A DNA stretch of 64,000 nt from Nitrosomonas sp. JL21 (GTDB lineage: Bacteria; Pseudomonadota; Gammaproteobacteria; Burkholderiales; Nitrosomonadaceae): contig NZ_QRCB01000039.1 in NCBI RefSeq assembly GCF_009833095.1, positions 1 through 64,000 on the forward strand, written 5' to 3'. The position numbers were made by a program, and so were the translations under genes. Position 1 is the first letter of the stretch. Each line of letters begins with the position of its first letter. Below, piece after piece: positions 55,193 through 64,000 of this stretch. The notes below the pieces were generated by a model. The model did no database searches and was not told the origin of the DNA. It saw only the letters and a program-made list of their open reading frames with translations.

Positions 55193-57703
55193 TTAGGCAA
55201 TTTTCCGTAATGTCAGCAGCGGTGGACTCGATAATGCTGCGCGGGTTCCGAGCAATCCGCCGACCAGTACACCGGTCAGACCGATGGACGTGCCGATTAC
55301 CCAGATCCACGGATTGAACGTGTAATCGAGATGCAACGCATATTTGCCGATCACATAACCCAGTCCGCTGGCGCCGGCTGATGCAAACAAACCGGATAAA
55401 CCGCCCAATATCGCGAATTCAGTCGCCCATGCCCGTAATAATTGCTCGCGTCTGGCGCCAAGCGTGCGGAAAATGGCGGCTTCATATATGCGTTCATCCT
55501 GAGTGGCGGCAATCGCGGCATAGAGCACCGCAAAACCGGCAAGCACCGTGAAAATGAATACGAATTTGATCGCTTCGGAAACCTGTTGGATCATCTGTTG
55601 CACTTGACCGATCACCAGGGCCACATCCACGACGAGAATGTTAGGAAACATTCGCACCAGTTCATGGATCATCGCAATTTCCGACGGCGGCACATAAAAA
55701 CTGGTGATATAGCTGGCAGGGTAATCCTCCAGCAAACCGGGTGGCACGACAACGAAAAAATTGACTCTGAAGCTATCCCAATCGACTTTGCGCAGACTCG
55801 TGATTTTGGCTGAGAAATGCTGGCCGGCAATATCAAACGTCAACTCATCGCCGAGCTTGATGCGCAATGTTTTGGCGATGTCCGCCTCGATCGACATTTC
55901 AGTGTCGCGCGTATCCTTTTTCCACCAGCTTCCCTGCACGATACTGTTGTCCCGCGCAAGCTCGTCAGTCCAGGACAAGTTGAATTCGCGGCGGATATGC
56001 CGTTCTGCGTGAGTGTCGTCCGCATAATCTTGCGGCGATACATTCTTGCCGTTAATTTTGATTAAACGCCCGCGTATCATCGGGAACAGTGGCGGTCGTT
56101 CCATCGCATACTGCTGGAAGAACTCTTCCAAAGGCTGCAATTGGTCTGCTTGGATATTGACCAGAAAATGATTCGGTGCATCCGGTGGCAGGCTTGCATT
56201 CCAATCGTTGATCAAGTCATCCTGGATCAGCGTCAGTACCAGCAATGCCATTAAGCCCAATCCCAACGCAACCGCCTGTAAAACGCTGGATGCCGCCCGC
56301 CGATGAAGACTCGCCAGACCGTAGCGCCAGGCACCACCAGCCTGATGGCGCAGATTCGACAATAATTTGATCAACAACCAACCGACGCTGCCGAATACGA
56401 CGATGGCGGACACAAATCCCGCGACGATATATAAACCCAGCTTCAGATCGTGCGCCTTCCAGATGAACAATAACAACAGCGCGGCCAGGCCCGCTCCATA
56501 TCCCCATAGGCTGTGGGCGTTCGGTAATCCCACATCGCGGCGCAAAACGCGCAGCGCGGGAACGCTGCGCAAATTCAATACCGGTGGCAGTGCAAAACCC
56601 ACCAGCAACACCAGGCCCACCAGCAGACCATGTATTGCCGGCCACCAGGTTGGCCACGGCAGTGCTGTTTCAACGATATCGGTCAACCAGTGAGCAAGAA
56701 TCTGCTGCGCGGCAAAGCCGATCAAGCAACCCAAACCGCTGGCAATGATACCCAATGTAATGAAATAGGAGACATACATCGTCAATAATTGTTTCTGGCT
56801 GGCTCCCAGGCTACGCATGATGGCACATCCATCCAAGTGTCGCAGCGTAAAACGCCGAACTGCCAGTGCGATGGCTGCGGCTGCCAGCACGACGCTGACG
56901 AGTGCCGCCAAGCTCAGGAATTTTTCAGCGCGCTCCAAGGCGGCTTTGATTTCCGGGCGTGCATCGCGTATCCCCTCAATTTTCTGGTTTTTTGCCAATC
57001 GTCCTTGTGCCCACGTGCGAAACTGCTGCACTGTTTTCATGTCACCGGCCACCAGTAACTGATAGGACACGCGGCTACCTTCCTGAATCAATTCGGTGTC
57101 AGCCAAATCCTGCGTATTGATGATGGCGCGCGCGCCCATGTTGATGAATCCAACCGAATGATCGGGTTCGCGCACCACCAGTTCAGTGACCTTTAGTTGA
57201 ATGGCGCCGATATCGACCACATCGCCTATTTTTAGATCAAGCCGCGTCATGACTTTCTCATCGGCCCAGATCGTGCCGGGTACCGGAATACCTTCGGCCA
57301 CTTGAATTCCTGGGTTTGCATTCGCACCGGATGATGACCGGCCTGCTACGTGCACACGTCCTCGCAACGGATAGCCTTCAGCGACTGCTTTGATTTCTGT
57401 GAGAAGATTGCCGTCACCATTTGAAATCATGCTTGGAAATTTGGTCAGCGAGGAAATGGTCAAGCCCAGTTTTTCCGCTTCCTCAGCAAAATGAGGCGGT
57501 AAAGGCTTGCTGGACATCACCAACAAATCTGCACCCAATAATTGATTACTCTCTCGAGCAAGCGCCATTCCCACTCGATCAGCGAAAAAACCCACGGTGG
57601 TCAAGCCGCTGATGGCGATAATCAGCGCGAGCACGAGTACATTGAGTTCGCCTGCGCGCCAGTCACGGCGCAACATCCGAAATGAAAGCAGAAAATGATT
57701 CAT
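55193..57703 (-). CDS. ABC transporter permease, FtsX/MacB-like (YbbP type)
   Basis: 836 residues. Ten membrane helices arranged as two FtsX-type units with large periplasmic parts: helix 1 (LNVLVLALIIAISGLTTVGF), three-helix groups near 265-410 and 700-830. LRHLDGCAIMRSLGASQKQL and YEAAIFRTLGARREQLL are the coupling-helix segments. It pairs with the ATPase gene that follows at 57786. The layout matches YbbA/YbbP, divergent from tesA in E. coli. Likely exports or extracts a lipophilic substrate. Confidence 0.92.
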   Translation of the reverse strand: MNHFLLSFRMLRRDWRAGELNVLVLALIIAISGLTTVGFFADRVGMALARESNQLLGADLLVMSSKPLPPHFAEEAEKLGLTISSLTKFPSMISNGDGNLLTEIKAVAEGYPLRGRVHVAGRSSSGANANPGIQVAEGIPVPGTIWADEKVMTRLDLKIGDVVDIGAIQLKVTELVVREPDHSVGFINMGARAIINTQDLADTELIQEGSRVSYQLLVAGDMKTVQQFRTWAQGRLAKNQKIEGIRDARPEIKAALERAEKFLSLAALVSVVLAAAAIALAVRRFTLRHLDGCAIMRSLGASQKQLLTMYVSYFITLGIIASGLGCLIGFAAQQILAHWLTDIVETALPWPTWWPAIHGLLVGLVLLVGFALPPVLNLRSVPALRVLRRDVGLPNAHSLWGYGAGLAALLLLFIWKAHDLKLGLYIVAGFVSAIVVFGSVGWLLIKLLSNLRHQAGGAWRYGLASLHRRAASSVLQAVALGLGLMALLVLTLIQDDLINDWNASLPPDAPNHFLVNIQADQLQPLEEFFQQYAMERPPLFPMIRGRLIKINGKNVSPQDYADDTHAERHIRREFNLSWTDELARDNSIVQGSWWKKDTRDTEMSIEADIAKTLRIKLGDELTFDIAGQHFSAKITSLRKVDWDSFRVNFFVVVPPGLLEDYPASYITSFYVPPSEIAMIHELVRMFPNILVVDVALVIGQVQQMIQQVSEAIKFVFIFTVLAGFAVLYAAIAATQDERIYEAAIFRTLGARREQLLRAWATEFAILGGLSGLFASAGASGLGYVIGKYALHLDYTFNPWIWVIGTSIGLTGVLVGGLLGTRAALSSPPLLTLRKIA

Positions 57704-57785
57704 GAAATCAGGTTATCGTATTGAGAATATTTCGAAGGGATCTTTTTGGTTACATGTTGCGTTCTCTGACGCGGGTAATTCAAAT

Positions 57786-58472
57786 TCATTGCATCAACCT
57801 GCCATCCGCCATGCGAAGCTGACGGGAACAGCGCTTGGACAGCGCTTCGTCATGCGTGACCAGAACCAGCGTGGTGCCATGCTCGCGATTAAGCTCGAAC
57901 ATCAGTTCAATGATCTGTATACCCGTAGCTGAATCAAGATTGCCGGTGGGTTCATCCGCCAGCAATAATTTGGGCGCTGTCGCAAATGCGCGCGCGATCG
58001 CCACACGTTGCTGCTCACCACCGGACAATTGCTTGGGATGATGATGCAATCTCAGCGCCAGTCCGACACGATCGAGCAATCGACGCGCAGTTGCTTCGGC
58101 ATTGCCGACGGACATCAATTCCAGCGGCAACATGACATTCTCCAGTGCAGTCAATGCCGGCAGCAACTGGAAGGATTGAAATACAAAACCCAGAATTTTT
58201 CCGCGCAATGCCGCGCGTTGATCCTCGTCCAACGCAAAAATATCGACTTCATCGAGGTGAACTTTCCCGGAGGTGGGCAAATCCAATCCGGCAAGCAACC
58301 CCAGCAATGTGGATTTGCCTGAACCCGATGCGCCGATGATGGCCACTGCTTCACCCATGTGAATATTCAAGTCGATGTTTTGTAAGATGGTCAATTGTTG
58401 ATCGCCGGTATTGACTTGTTTAGTCAGTGCGTGAGTCCGTACAATAGGCTGTTCTGTCTCATTATTTGCCAT
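57786..58472 (-). CDS. ABC transporter ATP-binding protein (YbbA/LolD-like)
   Basis: 228 residues from the ATG at 58472; a longer frame to 58550 would run through the esterase leader. Walker A GASGSGKSTLLGL, signature LSGGEQQRVAIARAF, Walker B LLLADEPTGNLDS, H-loop LVTHDEAL. Its start codon shares CATG with the divergent esterase gene. AGGA about eleven bases upstream supports the start. Confidence 0.95.
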   Translation of the reverse strand: MANNETEQPIVRTHALTKQVNTGDQQLTILQNIDLNIHMGEAVAIIGASGSGKSTLLGLLAGLDLPTSGKVHLDEVDIFALDEDQRAALRGKILGFVFQSFQLLPALTALENVMLPLELMSVGNAEATARRLLDRVGLALRLHHHPKQLSGGEQQRVAIARAFATAPKLLLADEPTGNLDSATGIQIIELMFELNREHGTTLVLVTHDEALSKRCSRQLRMADGRLMQ

Positions 58473-59118
58473 GAAAAAAATTTTCCTGATTATTTTAGTT
58501 ATTGTGGGTATGTTTATGACCCCGGCTATATTTGCAGCCCCGAAAATCATCCTGGTTTTCGGTGATAGTTTGTCTGCCGGTTACGGCATACCGGCAGAAT
58601 CCAGCTGGGTTTCTTTGCTGACACAACGTGTGCAGTCCAAGTTTGCTGAATACCAGATTATAAACGCAAGCATCAGCGGAGAAACCACGCTCGGGGGACG
58701 AAACCGAATTAAACAAGCACTGCAGCAACATCGTCCCGACATCATCATTCTGGAGCTTGGCGCAAACGATGGGTTACGTGGCGCATCGATCAAGTCGATC
58801 CATGACAATCTTGCCCACATCATTGAAATATGCCAACAAAATAATACCTTGGTTTTGCTGGTCGGGATGCAATTACCTCCCAACTATGGCATTACCTATA
58901 CCAAGAAGTTCCAGGGTATTTTTTCGCAATTGGCTGAAAATTATCAGATTAAATCGATTCCATTTCTTTTGGCCGGCTTCGGTGACAAGCACGAATTTTT
59001 TCAAGCCGATGGCATTCATCCCAACGAAATGGCGCAACACAACATTGTGGAAAACATTTGGGAAGTCTTGCTAATCATGTTGAATGATGCCCACGTTGCT
59101 ACCCGTGCCGAGCCTTGA
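58471..59118 (+). CDS. tesA: SGNH-fold esterase / lysophospholipase (TesA-like)
   Basis: 215 residues. Signal peptide (FLIILVIVGMFMTPAIFA-AP), then VFGDSLSAGYGIP (GDSL block with Ser), GANDGLRG (Gly/Asn oxyanion block), and DGIHPNEMAQH (Asp/His). It is a periplasmic arylesterase/thioesterase/lysophospholipase. The start codon overlaps that of the divergent ABC ATPase, the arrangement known from tesA-ybbA. Confidence 0.92.
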   Translation: MKKIFLIILVIVGMFMTPAIFAAPKIILVFGDSLSAGYGIPAESSWVSLLTQRVQSKFAEYQIINASISGETTLGGRNRIKQALQQHRPDIIILELGANDGLRGASIKSIHDNLAHIIEICQQNNTLVLLVGMQLPPNYGITYTKKFQGIFSQLAENYQIKSIPFLLAGFGDKHEFFQADGIHPNEMAQHNIVENIWEVLLIMLNDAHVATRAEP

Positions 59119-59152
59119 GGGTTAGATCAGACCAATTAGCCCCGATTAACAT

Positions 59153-60172
59153 TTAATTGTTTGAGGGAATGCTCAGTGCATCGATGAATTTTTGCAGATC
59201 TTTCGGCAAGGGCGATTGCAGCGTCATACGCGTCTGTGTGATCGGGTGGGTAATCAGCAGGGTATGCGCATGCAGGAACATGCGAGCCAGATGCGCTTGC
59301 GGGCCTGCTTTTGCAAGTTTCCGATTGGTTTCAAAATCGCCGTACTTGTCATCCCCCAGAATCGGAAAACCCAGGTGAGCAAGATGTACCCGAATCTGAT
59401 GCGTCCGTCCAGTTTTCAACTCAGCATCCAACAGGCTGAAATTTTTCCATGAAGTATGCAGCTTGAAAATCGTATGAGATTTCAACGCGTCATGGTCATT
59501 TTTCGCAATCGCGACGCGGCGTTCTCCTGCTGCAGTAACATATTTAGTCAACGCCAGCTTGACATGCTGCCTGGGATGGCGCCATTGACCCTGAACCATT
59601 GCCCAATAATGTTTTTCAGTCAGGCCTTCGCGGATCTGGCGGTGCAATTCCGTCAATGCGCTGCGCTTTTTTGCGAGTAACAATACGCCAGAGGTTTCTC
59701 TGTCCAGGCGATGCACCAATTCAAGAAATTTCCAGGAATGATTCTGTGCGCGCAATTGTTCAATGACGCCATGGCTAATACCGCTTCCACCATGAACCGC
59801 CATCCCGGCAGGTTTATCAAGCACTAGCAATGCATCGTCCTCGAATAATGTCTTGAAGGCAACGAAATTTGATGTGGCAACTGACCTGGTCGGGCGAGAA
59901 TCAATGGGGGCTATCCTGATAGGAGGAATTCTGACCATATCATCGAGTTGCAGACGGTAATTGGCGGAAATCCGTTTGCCATTGATGCGAATTTGACCGC
60001 TTCGTAGTAACTGGTAGATATGGCTCTTCGGGACACTTTTACAATGCCTGAACAGAAAATTATCGATTCGCTGATCGTTTTCGTTCTCCGTGACACACCA
60101 TTTTTCTACGGTTGTCATGGAATGATCTGTTTTCTGGGTCATTTCATCGGTTTTATGGGTGATCTTGCACAC
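59153..60172 (-). CDS. rluC: 23S rRNA pseudouridine synthase, RluC type
   Basis: 339 residues in the open frame; the ATG at 60118 (MTTVEKWCVTENENDQRIDN) is a likely alternative start. An S4 RNA-binding domain (about 40-90; QRIDNFLFRHCKSVPKSHIY, SGQIRINGKRI) precedes the catalytic domain with the active Asp in HRLDRETSGVLLLAKKRSAL. RluC makes pseudouridines at three sites in the large-subunit rRNA. It diverges from rne, as in other Gammaproteobacteria and Betaproteobacteria. Confidence 0.92.
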   Translation of the reverse strand: MCKITHKTDEMTQKTDHSMTTVEKWCVTENENDQRIDNFLFRHCKSVPKSHIYQLLRSGQIRINGKRISANYRLQLDDMVRIPPIRIAPIDSRPTRSVATSNFVAFKTLFEDDALLVLDKPAGMAVHGGSGISHGVIEQLRAQNHSWKFLELVHRLDRETSGVLLLAKKRSALTELHRQIREGLTEKHYWAMVQGQWRHPRQHVKLALTKYVTAAGERRVAIAKNDHDALKSHTIFKLHTSWKNFSLLDAELKTGRTHQIRVHLAHLGFPILGDDKYGDFETNRKLAKAGPQAHLARMFLHAHTLLITHPITQTRMTLQSPLPKDLQKFIDALSIPSNN

Positions 60173-60687
60173 ACTTTCTATAAATTCTCATTAATATTGG
60201 CATTCTATATTTTTTTTTTGGAGCCCTTACTGTAAAATTCCTAACCAAGCGCCATAGCTTACTTTTTTAATTCTCGCATCTTAAAATTGATCTGGCACAA
60301 AGTTCTAGTTTGAGCTTTATGTAAAATCTGCTACCGTAGAAAAAGCTTTGAAAAGGTAGCAATCGATGCGATGGCCCAGCAATGCTGAATCCGATGAAAA
60401 AGCGCAGTTATCGTTTAGAGCTCCAAGACGGTAGATAGTTAGTAGAAAAATGAGATCCATAGTAATGCACTAGCGCGATAGTTTAACCTGGATTTTGCGC
60501 TTTTTATAACTGCAGGAAGCACGTCAGCATCAGAATAAATAAGAATAAACTTATACATATAATTGATAAGCGAATACTATAAACAAATTTTCAAATTCAA
60601 GCCTCGCCATTTCAGCTATGTAGCCCGAAATCTATCCGGTTATTTTTTGGATAGTGTACTTTTCAATAGAACGCGTAAGGTTTGTGA
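60173..60687. other. Long leader region between rluC and rne
   Basis: 515 bases without a gene. GCTACC (60331-60336) can pair with GGTAGC (60356-60361) around an A-rich loop containing AAAGCTTT. In E. coli, rne controls its own level through a long structured leader, so this gap may do the same; the sequence alone does not prove it. Confidence 0.45.
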
Positions 60688-63216
60688 ATGAAACGAATGT
60701 TATTTAATGCAACGCAGCCAGAAGAACTGCGAGTTGCAATTGTTAATGGTCAAACACTTGTCGACCTCGATATTGAGTCTGTCAGTAAAGAGCAGCGCAA
60801 GAGTAATATCTATAAAGCCGTCATTACTCGAATAGAGCCCAGTCTGGAAGCCGCTTTTGTCGATTATGGGTGTGAACGTCATGGCTTCTTGCCCTTCAAA
60901 GAGATTTCCTCATCTTGTTTTAGCGATAGTGAGGCCAATTTAGCCAACAGCCGCATTCAGGATCTGATACAAGAAGGCCAGGAGCTGATTGTTCAGGTCG
61001 ATAAGGATGAACGCGGGACTAAAGGTGCGGCTCTGACGACCTATATCTCATTGGCCGGCCGCTATTTGGTGCTGATTCCGAATAATCCCAATAGTGGTGG
61101 AGTGTCGCGCCGTATCACCGGCGAAGAACGCAATGATCTGCGGGAAGTGATCGCGAAACTTGAAGTTCCTCAAGGCATGAGCATCATCGCTCGTACCGCG
61201 GGAATCGGTCGAAGCACCGAAGAGTTGCAATGGGATTTGAATTATCTGACGCAACTGTGGTATGCCATCGAAGAAGCGGCCAACAATCAGGATGGCGTTT
61301 TTCTGATTTATCAAGAAAGCAGCTTGGTTATCCGCGCGATTCGCGATTACTTCAATCAGGAAATCGGTGAGATATTGATTGATAGCCGCGACATTTTTGA
61401 GCAGGCAAGCCAATTCATGGCTCATGTGATGCCTGCGAATGTCGATCGCCTCAAATTTTATAATGATGATGTCCCGTTATTTTCGCGTTTTCAGATTGAG
61501 CATCAGATAGAAACCGCTTATTCGCGCCAGGTATCCTTGCCATCCGGTGGTGCGATCGTGATCGATCATACCGAAGCGCTGGTATCGGTGGATGTCAATT
61601 CGGCCCGTGCCATCCGCGGATTGGACATCGAGCATACCGCATTGAACACCAATCTCGAAGCGGCCGATGAAATCGCCCGTCAACTGAGGTTGCGCGATTT
61701 GGGTGGACTGATCGTGATCGATTTTATCGACATGGATGTTCAGCGTAACCAGCGCGAAGTCGAAGCTCGGTTGCACGAGGCACTGCGCCAAGACCGCGCC
61801 CGTATTCAAGTGGGTAAGATTTCGCGATTTGGACTGCTTGAGTTGTCGCGGCAACGATTACGCCCTTCTCTGGGAGAAAGCAACTACATTGCCTGTACGC
61901 GCTGTCACGGCACGGGATTTATCCGTGGCACCGATTCTTCGGCATTGCATGTGCTAAGAATCATCCAGGAAGAGGCAATGAAGGAAAATACCAGCGCACT
62001 GCATGTGCAATTACCCGTCGATGTGGCGACCTACCTCCTGAACGAAAAACGCGCCGAGATTTATGATATCGAATTACGCCAGCGCATCAATATCATTCTG
62101 ATACCTAACGTGCATATCGAAACGCCGAATTACAGCATTACGCGTTTACGTCAGGAAGATATCAAGTCCAATGAAGCAGTGGCCAGCTATAAGATGGTCG
62201 AGAAGAATACCGAAGAAAACGTCATGGTATTCACTGAACAGAAAGCCAAACCGGTCCGGCCTCAAGCAGCGGTTCAAGGAATAACGCCAACTCAGCCTGC
62301 ACCGATCAGAGAGGATAAAGGGCGCGACTCTTCCTTATTGGATAAATTCTTTAGCTGGTTTAAACCTGCCGGTCATGTTGAAAGCATTGGAACCGACAGT
62401 GGGGCCAAACCACTCGCCGATAAGCCGAAAGCTTCTCAAGAACGCGGGCGGACTCGTAATCGCCGCGGAAGAAATAAGACCGAGCGGCCAAGAGAAAGAC
62501 AAAACAAACCTTCAGACACTCTCGATGTCGATGAAAATTACAATACGGCATCGGCAGAGCAAGCTTCTCAAGGAATGGAAACTGCCCAGCAAAAAACTCC
62601 AAAACCTCAATCGACTGAAAAACTGGCTTCTGATCAGTCTGGGGTGTCGGCTTCCGAATCAATGCCCGCGCATGAGAAAGAGAATTCTGAGAATGATGTG
62701 TCCAAATCGGATGGCCGCCGGCGTGTACGCAGACATCGGAGCAATAAAAATCGGGATCAATCACCCCGCGATAAAATACCTCATGAAAGTCAGGTCGATG
62801 GGGCAGTGCAAGCAATATCTGATACGGGCGAACCGTTTGCCGATCATTCCAATCAAACCAACGTAAATAGCATTTCCGAACAAATCGTTGCCGAGGTTGC
62901 TCCTTTAGAACCCGAAGTGACTAAGCATCGCAGTAAAAAGATAACTGCTGAGGCACAGGACGAGAATGTTTCCAGAGTGACTGACGCCGATAAATCACCA
63001 GCCGATGCGGTGTCGCTTCACGGTGCACATGACGCTGGCTTTATTAAGGAACCTCTGGATTTCAGAAGCAGTGGATTGGTCATGATTGAGACGCCTCCGG
63101 AAAAAGTTGAAACGGCGAGCAACGAAACGACCACTGCAAAACGGCCGAGAAGGAAGTTGAAGGAAACGAGTGCCACCGATACTGGCCCTTTGATGCAAGT
63201 CGAAACACGCGAATAA
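60688..63216 (+). CDS. rne: Ribonuclease E
   Basis: 842 residues. The catalytic half (1-490) has the S1 domain (about 35-120; [20 protein letters not shown]), 5'-sensor and DNase-I-like parts ([33 protein letters not shown] with the magnesium aspartates) and the zinc link CTRCHGTGF. The C-terminal 330 residues are charged, Arg/Glu/Lys-rich and disordered ([35 protein letters not shown]), the degradosome-scaffold type. It is the main mRNA-decay and rRNA/tRNA-processing endonuclease. A short unstructured stretch lies before the next gene. Confidence 0.96.
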   Translation: MKRMLFNATQPEELRVAIVNGQTLVDLDIESVSKEQRKSNIYKAVITRIEPSLEAAFVDYGCERHGFLPFKEISSSCFSDSEANLANSRIQDLIQEGQELIVQVDKDERGTKGAALTTYISLAGRYLVLIPNNPNSGGVSRRITGEERNDLREVIAKLEVPQGMSIIARTAGIGRSTEELQWDLNYLTQLWYAIEEAANNQDGVFLIYQESSLVIRAIRDYFNQEIGEILIDSRDIFEQASQFMAHVMPANVDRLKFYNDDVPLFSRFQIEHQIETAYSRQVSLPSGGAIVIDHTEALVSVDVNSARAIRGLDIEHTALNTNLEAADEIARQLRLRDLGGLIVIDFIDMDVQRNQREVEARLHEALRQDRARIQVGKISRFGLLELSRQRLRPSLGESNYIACTRCHGTGFIRGTDSSALHVLRIIQEEAMKENTSALHVQLPVDVATYLLNEKRAEIYDIELRQRINIILIPNVHIETPNYSITRLRQEDIKSNEAVASYKMVEKNTEENVMVFTEQKAKPVRPQAAVQGITPTQPAPIREDKGRDSSLLDKFFSWFKPAGHVESIGTDSGAKPLADKPKASQERGRTRNRRGRNKTERPRERQNKPSDTLDVDENYNTASAEQASQGMETAQQKTPKPQSTEKLASDQSGVSASESMPAHEKENSENDVSKSDGRRRVRRHRSNKNRDQSPRDKIPHESQVDGAVQAISDTGEPFADHSNQTNVNSISEQIVAEVAPLEPEVTKHRSKKITAEAQDENVSRVTDADKSPADAVSLHGAHDAGFIKEPLDFRSSGLVMIETPPEKVETASNETTTAKRPRRKLKETSATDTGPLMQVETRE

Positions 63217-63374
63217 TCACTTGCAGGAGCAGAGCCACGGCCTTACCGTTTCTTTGTTCGCTCATCCAGACATTCGATTCTTTCTCGAAACTCTCAAGAA
63301 AATAATGAGATAGGCAAGCAAGGTTGGATCGAACGAAAAGCGCAGTAGTTTTTTAGAGTTTCACTAAAAGCATT

Positions 63375-63812
63375 ATGCCCAGAACTGGTGCTTTACTTTC
63401 ATTGTCGCGTGAGCATCATACCTCATTGGTGCTGGCGCGCGCTGTCAAAAAAGTGATTGATGAGGACGATCCCATTGCTCACCAGGCGATGGCGGCGTGC
63501 ATTGAAGCCCATGGGCATACTTTGTTGAGCGCCCACTTTGCCGAAGAGGAACACCTCATACAGCTTGCAAAAGACATCCTTGATCCTGGAGCTATCGCGC
63601 GCATCCTTGCAGAGCATGCAGAAATACGTATGCTGGCCGGGGAAAATTGCCCGGTTGAGCTCATCGAACGTTTGCGCCGTTTTGCTGAACTCATCGTTAT
63701 GCATGTGCGCTATGAGGAACGTGTGCTGTTCCCTCAATTGCAGGCACATCCTTGCATGACTTCTGAAACTTTATTTCATTCAATCGATCACGTTGAAAAG
63801 GATTCTTCATGA
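63375..63812 (+). CDS. Hemerythrin-like domain protein
   Basis: 145 residues forming a four-helix bundle with the di-iron ligands of hemerythrin-type proteins: SREHH, HTLLSAHFAEEEHL, LAEHAEI, and HVRYEERVLFP. It may bind oxygen or nitric oxide, or sense iron. Its stop overlaps the ATG of the next gene (ATGA), so the two are co-translated. Confidence 0.88.
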   Translation: MPRTGALLSLSREHHTSLVLARAVKKVIDEDDPIAHQAMAACIEAHGHTLLSAHFAEEEHLIQLAKDILDPGAIARILAEHAEIRMLAGENCPVELIERLRRFAELIVMHVRYEERVLFPQLQAHPCMTSETLFHSIDHVEKDSS

Positions 63813-64000
63813 ATTTTCCTGAATTTTTCGAACAAGCTCCCATTGTGCATACCGTTGATCCATTCGCCGCCATGCTTGGGGCAGCGCGTGAAGGGAAGAT
63901 CGACTATCATTATGCAGATGCCGTTCGCTTGGCAGGACACTCCTGCCCAACAGTGGCAGGCGCATTTCTAATGGGACGTGCAGCGCTAGACGCGCTTTAT
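63809..64000 (+). CDS. FmdE-like protein, cut by window end
   Basis: The first 64 codons of a gene that overlaps the hemerythrin stop by four bases. After MNFPEFFEQAPIVHTVDPFA comes DAVRLAGHSCPTVAGAFLMG, with the His-Ser-Cys segment of FmdE (formylmethanofuran dehydrogenase subunit E-like) domain proteins, which bind metal through it. The rest lies outside the window. Function of bacterial members is unclear. Confidence 0.7.
   Translation, partial: MNFPEFFEQAPIVHTVDPFAAMLGAAREGKIDYHYADAVRLAGHSCPTVAGAFLMGRAALDALY

Noticed and set aside
1..64000. CRISPR array, tRNA or rRNA genes
   Set aside because: No regularly spaced repeats and no cloverleaf or rRNA-like stretch was noticed by reading; a dedicated search was not possible here.

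Overview
The window looks like a stretch of chromosome from a Nitrosomonas-like ammonia-oxidising betaproteobacterium. The reasons are the SmbP-type small metal-binding proteins (the characterised member is from Nitrosomonas europaea), a formate/nitrite-family channel, and gene neighbourhoods common in Betaproteobacteria (thrB/DUF2782 next to polA; rluC divergent from rne; lipase/thioesterase divergent from an FtsX-type ABC exporter). No RNA gene, CRISPR array or intact prophage was seen. Species is inferred from gene content only.

Left third (about 0.1-11.3 kb): an accessory-looking region, AT-richer and loosely packed. It holds a small membrane protein, a secreted TIM-barrel glycosidase-like protein, an orphan MbtH-like protein, a small secreted protein, a periplasmic BNR/sialidase-fold protein with a Cys-Ser-Cys-Cys motif, a TlpA-like thioredoxin, an Sfp-type phosphopantetheinyl transferase, a YcnI-like secreted protein, a seven-repeat FG-GAP protein and a cold-shock protein. 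Five copies of one 17-bp palindrome (consensus TGCGACAAwTTGTCrCA) lie only in intergenic gaps of this segment, which suggests a local regulon. I consider this the most interesting structure in the window. A decayed gene with three in-frame TGA codons also lies here.

Middle (11.4-28 kb): an MHS-type MFS transporter, an acyltransferase-3, an ADP-ribosylglycohydrolase, SmbP-like genes, the bifunctional NAD(P)HX repair enzyme divergent from purL, and a purL/ChaN-PDZ/M1-peptidase run. Decay is concentrated here: a SmbP-like copy with a nonsense codon, an IS5-type transposase tail, a broken IS3-type element and a truncated LuxR-type regulator next to it.

Right half (28-64 kb): mostly conserved core. 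It contains a large hybrid histidine kinase converging on a REC-EAL protein; a CDP-alcohol phosphatidyltransferase divergent from an exo/endonuclease-phosphatase protein; the His-rich SmbP; a UspA-DUF4126 pair; an LpxK-like protein with altered signature motifs; an alpha/beta hydrolase; an alginate-export-type porin; a radical-SAM protein divergent from queD-tatD-ankyrin-SDR-ald; BPSS1780-type protein, thrB and DUF2782; a LOG-family protein divergent from polA; an FNT channel, hemW and an ABC exporter divergent from an SGNH esterase; rluC divergent from rne; then a hemerythrin-like protein followed by an FmdE-like gene cut by the window end.

Taken together, the region combines housekeeping functions with several envelope and metal-handling proteins (four SmbP loci, YcnI-like, TlpA-like, hemerythrin), which suits a copper- and iron-rich ammonia oxidiser.
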